From Daphnia pulex (Eukaryota; Arthropoda; Branchiopoda; Diplostraca; Daphniidae), in assembly GCF_021134715.1 (NCBI RefSeq), contig NC_060022.1:2857001-2921000 (forward strand): a stretch of 64,000 nucleotides of DNA, given 5' to 3'. The notes beneath the pieces were generated by a model that searched no databases, was not told the DNA's origin, and was given only the letters and a program-made list of their open reading frames with translations. Both the position numbers and the translations under genes were made by a program. Positions 60,983-64,000 of this stretch are shown piece after piece (the stretch's first letter is position 1; each line of letters begins with the position of its first letter).

Positions 60983-63232
60983 GTTTTTTATCAGCGAATT
61001 AGACCCCTTTAAAGACGTGGTGGTAAGATGAATGCACTTACCGCTAGTCAGCAGTCCGCTGGCGAATGCACTCATTTATAATGATACTAAGTTTCATCTT
61101 TTAAACGGATTGAGCAAGGGCGCAAGATCAGCATCGGATACCAGGACTAGCAAAAATGCACTTAACGATTGCATTCACTAATGTTCCCATAGTTGGGACC
61201 CGACTAGAAATACAAATTTGCTGGCGAGTGCGCTTTCCAACCACCAACCGTTTGTTTTAAAGGGGGTTTCAGTTCGCTAGCCAAAAAACCCCATTGAGGA
61301 ATCGTTGTTAATCAAAGAGATGGCTCATTTTAAAGGTGTAAGCATGTAGCGCGTAAAAGCTCTGGTAAATTTTGTTCGCTCCCAAAATAACATATAACTA
61401 CTATTTACCTGAAACAATTTCTTATCAATTTAAAATTAGTGTATAATGGATAAATTTTCTAAGGTGCTTAGAAAATTTTCAAGATTCAAGGAAAGGGTCT
61501 AATAAAAGTATTCAATGGGTTGGCAACTACATTTTCCTGTTTTCCTCAATTTCCCAAATTTGCTCCGTTTTTGTTTAGTTTTTCTCTCTTATACCCTTTC
61601 CTCTGAGAATAGCAGAATTAGGTAATCCCATCCCTTGATGAAGTAAAAAGGAAAAGGCGCCAAACAAAAATTGACAATACCCGAATTTTTAGTTGCCAAC
61701 CCCCTTAGGAATTATTAAAGGAGCGAGACAAAGTAGTTCATTAAAGTTAATCTAACTCTAACTCTAATGTTTCAACTTTAAATGCGATGAAAAGATAATC
61801 GTTGTTCAGAACGAACCTGTACGTGATGAGCTCCGGAAGCAGATTGATACCTTTTCTCAAGAATGCCTCCGATCGTACCTTACCCATCCCTTCCCCCATC
61901 CCCTTTGGAAGGATACTTACCATACCAAACCTTCTACTACAACGATATCCTTCGGGGAACACCCCAATCGGCCATGCCCCCACCCAGGAGTTTCCTATAG
62001 AGAAATTGTATAACCCCTAATTCTCTAGAAGATAGGGAAGTACGTCACTCCCAAAATGTAAGGCACAAACGTTAATCGAATCAAAGGGTATATAGGCTTT
62101 CATATCCACCTAGCTAACTATAGATGCGCTGTATTAAATTTGGGAGCAGTGGATCAAACCGAGCGCGGTGCATTTTGAAGACGTCCGCACGTTTCGTTAT
62201 CTCAATGCGTGCGTGCGTATCAAATTTTTCGGAAGTGATACAAGTGCAATACAAATCATTTTGAATTTGGCTCATCTTACCGTTACAGAAAAACGTTTAC
62301 GTAAATGCCAAATTGGATTCAGAATTCCTGATAAAAATGTAACTGATGTATCAAATTCATATTCCACGTGAATCCTTTCCCTCGTCTGGAAAGGTAATCC
62401 TCTTTTAATAAATGATTGGTCGTGATATGTTTTCTGCTTCAATACATATAGTATACCATCTGAAGCTAATTTAATAAACTATTGTTAAGGAAGGAGTTGA
62501 AATAAATAAGAAGAAATATGGCTTAAAATTTGAAACCATTTAAATTTTCTGCATTGCCCCGGCAAACACCAGAAATGATTTCCTATGATACATATCACTG
62601 GCCCAATAGTTTATGTAAGGTGATCCAATTATAAGAACATCGTTCCGTAGAAGTACCCGCTGTGTACACCAGCGAGACGCAAATTGTTTTGTGAATGGAA
62701 TTTCAATGGCGCGGGATTAAAATTGTCCAAAACTCTTAATAACTGGAATAGTGACGATGGTGCCAATAAAATGGGTGATGGCGGAACACGTTTGCTAATC
62801 ATTATAGCTGATTAGCTATAGTTAATCATGTGGGTGTTACCTGGTTAAACTGCAGGCTAGGCTCTAACGAATATAAATCCTATGCATCATAATCTTGGGC
62901 GTACGGACGCACTTGCAAGAAATCCAATTATACCACTCGGAGCGCGAACTGGAACACTGAGAAAAAGATGAAGGGTGATATGACGATGGACTTGGCTCTA
63001 CGTTACGTAATCACTGTAAGCCATATTGTGTATGAGGAAGTATGTCGCTCTTCTCTCTGTCGTTCTTCATGGAAATGAATTCCAGAAACAATTTAGCTTG
63101 AAAAAAAAAGTGATTGGCTCTTCTCATTGTATAAATGCTGACATTTTACTCCTTTCAAATTACGTAGGCATCACTGAATTTAATCTGTGCAGTTAGAAGT
63201 GATATTAGACATTATCAATAAAACGGTTTCTC

Positions 63233-63559
63233 TTATGTAAGATGAAATTTTACAAGATTATCTTCGTCAAAAACAGGGATGAAAAATGTTTACGCCTTCA
63301 AGCATGACGAATCATTTCTTAAAAAGAAGTGTAGATGCAACCCTTCAGGGAATCTTTTCCTCGGCTATCCGACACTTACCGCATGCTAACTGCATTAGAA
63401 ATATAACATCGGAAACAACTTTAATGTGATGGCACGTACGCAAGCGGCGAGGTGCCATTCAAAGGTTTCCCCGATAAAAGTTAAGGCGGCAAAATGCACC
63501 TCGCAGGGACCAGTATTTAAGGATGCAATATCCAGGGAGAACGAAGAGCGAGCTCATTC
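63233..63559 (+). promoter_or_regulatory. Upstream region of opsin gene 2
   Basis: Contains, in the same order as opsin gene 1, AAATTTTACAAGATTATCT (block 63233-63263), CACTTACC with TAACTGCATTA (63386-63396), a GTATTTAA box (63513-63520) and AGCTCATTC (63551-63559). Spacing between the core element and the TATA-like box is 127 bases, versus 141 in gene 1. Confidence 0.5.
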
Positions 63560-63650
63560 ACTGAGTAGATCCAGAGTAGAGGTGACCTTTACTTTTGACT
63601 CCTCATTTTGAATTTACTCCTCTGATATTCGATCAATAAAAACAACCAAG

Positions 63651-64000
63651 ATGGAAATTCTGTCGAACGCTACTTTTGCTCACCGTAAGACGGAACTTGT
63701 CTGGGGCTTTCCTGCCGGCGCATCACTTATGGACACGGTTCCAGAAGACATGCTGGAAATGATTCACCCTCACTGGAAAAAGTTCCCTCCAGTGAACCCA
63801 ATGTGGCACTACATATTGGTAAGTTCTATTCTTAATTATTAGTTTGTCCAATTCACATTTGATTTTGAAATAGGGAATTGCGTACTTCTTCTTGGGTATT
63901 ACCTCCATCACAGGTATAAACTACACATTTCTCGATATTTCCTTTTTTAAAATAGAGTCAACTTCATGTCCGCTTTGCTCCTCAATGTTATAGGGAACTC
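63651..64000 (+). CDS. Long-wavelength opsin paralogue, 5' part only
   Basis: The gene runs off the right edge. Three exons are visible: 63651-63818, 63874-63913 and from 63994. They encode MEILSNATFAHRKTELVWGF, then the conserved DMLEMIHPHWKKFPPVNPMW block, the start of helix 1 (GIAYFFLGITSITG), and GNS at the edge. Intron positions and phases are identical to the complete opsin 6 kb upstream, and the proteins differ by only a few residues in this part, so they are recent tandem duplicates. Both start codons follow A-rich leaders. The DRY, counterion and chromophore lysine lie outside the window and cannot be checked. Confidence 0.9.

Larger units (their letters stand above)
59031..63232. 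other. Inter-opsin DNA with repeats, no gene recognised
   Basis: No coding exon is supported. It contains a 112-base tandem duplication at 59608-59814 and a 200-base inverted-repeat element at 60783-60982. The rest is AT-rich and unremarkable. Confidence 0.55.

Overview
The window is nuclear DNA of an arthropod, most likely a Daphnia-like branchiopod crustacean. Genes are split by many short introns (about 60-100 bp). The proteins are arthropod-like, and at the right end two rhabdomeric long-wavelength opsin genes stand in tandem, a hallmark of Daphnia. This assignment is inference from gene content; no search was run. Non-coding parts are full of CA/GA/poly-A microsatellites. There are no bacterial operons, CRISPR arrays or rRNA genes.

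Layout. 1-14,014 is gene-poor, low-complexity DNA with a few plausible but unproven exons; candidates near 9.9 kb and 13.3 kb may belong to an unidentified plus-strand gene. 14-34 kb is dense and holds, in order: NOL6 (minus), an ELOVL fatty-acid elongase (plus), UBE2T (minus), furin-like convertase (plus), PAM16 (minus), PRPF38A (plus) and RAD54 (plus). Strands mostly alternate, giving head-to-head pairs (NOL6/ELOVL, UBE2T/FUR1, PAM16/PRPF38A) and tail-to-tail pairs. 34-52.8 kb is dominated by a long ZSWIM5/6-type gene (minus, 14 coding exons, one 5.9 kb intron). TECR (minus) lies at 53-54.6 kb. A complete long-wavelength opsin is at 57.5-59 kb, and the 5' part of a close paralogue runs off the right edge at 63.65-64 kb.

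Functional links are loose, as usual for animal genomes. ELOVL and TECR catalyse the first and last steps of the same very-long-chain fatty-acid elongation cycle. UBE2T (Fanconi pathway) and RAD54 (homologous recombination) both act in DNA repair. The two opsins are tandem duplicates that kept matching upstream blocks, including a palindromic element resembling rhodopsin core sequence I.

All exon boundaries were placed by hand from GT/AG signals, reading-frame continuity and remembered family conservation. Ten of the eleven recognised genes close in frame from start to stop or to the window edge; the exception is ELOVL, whose first coding exon could not be fixed. No undescribed system with a convincing function was found. 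The most unusual non-genic items are a hAT-like inverted-repeat element at 60.8-61.0 kb, a small tRNA-like Pol III unit at 36.0 kb, and orphan coding-like exons at 9.9, 13.3 and 52.8 kb.
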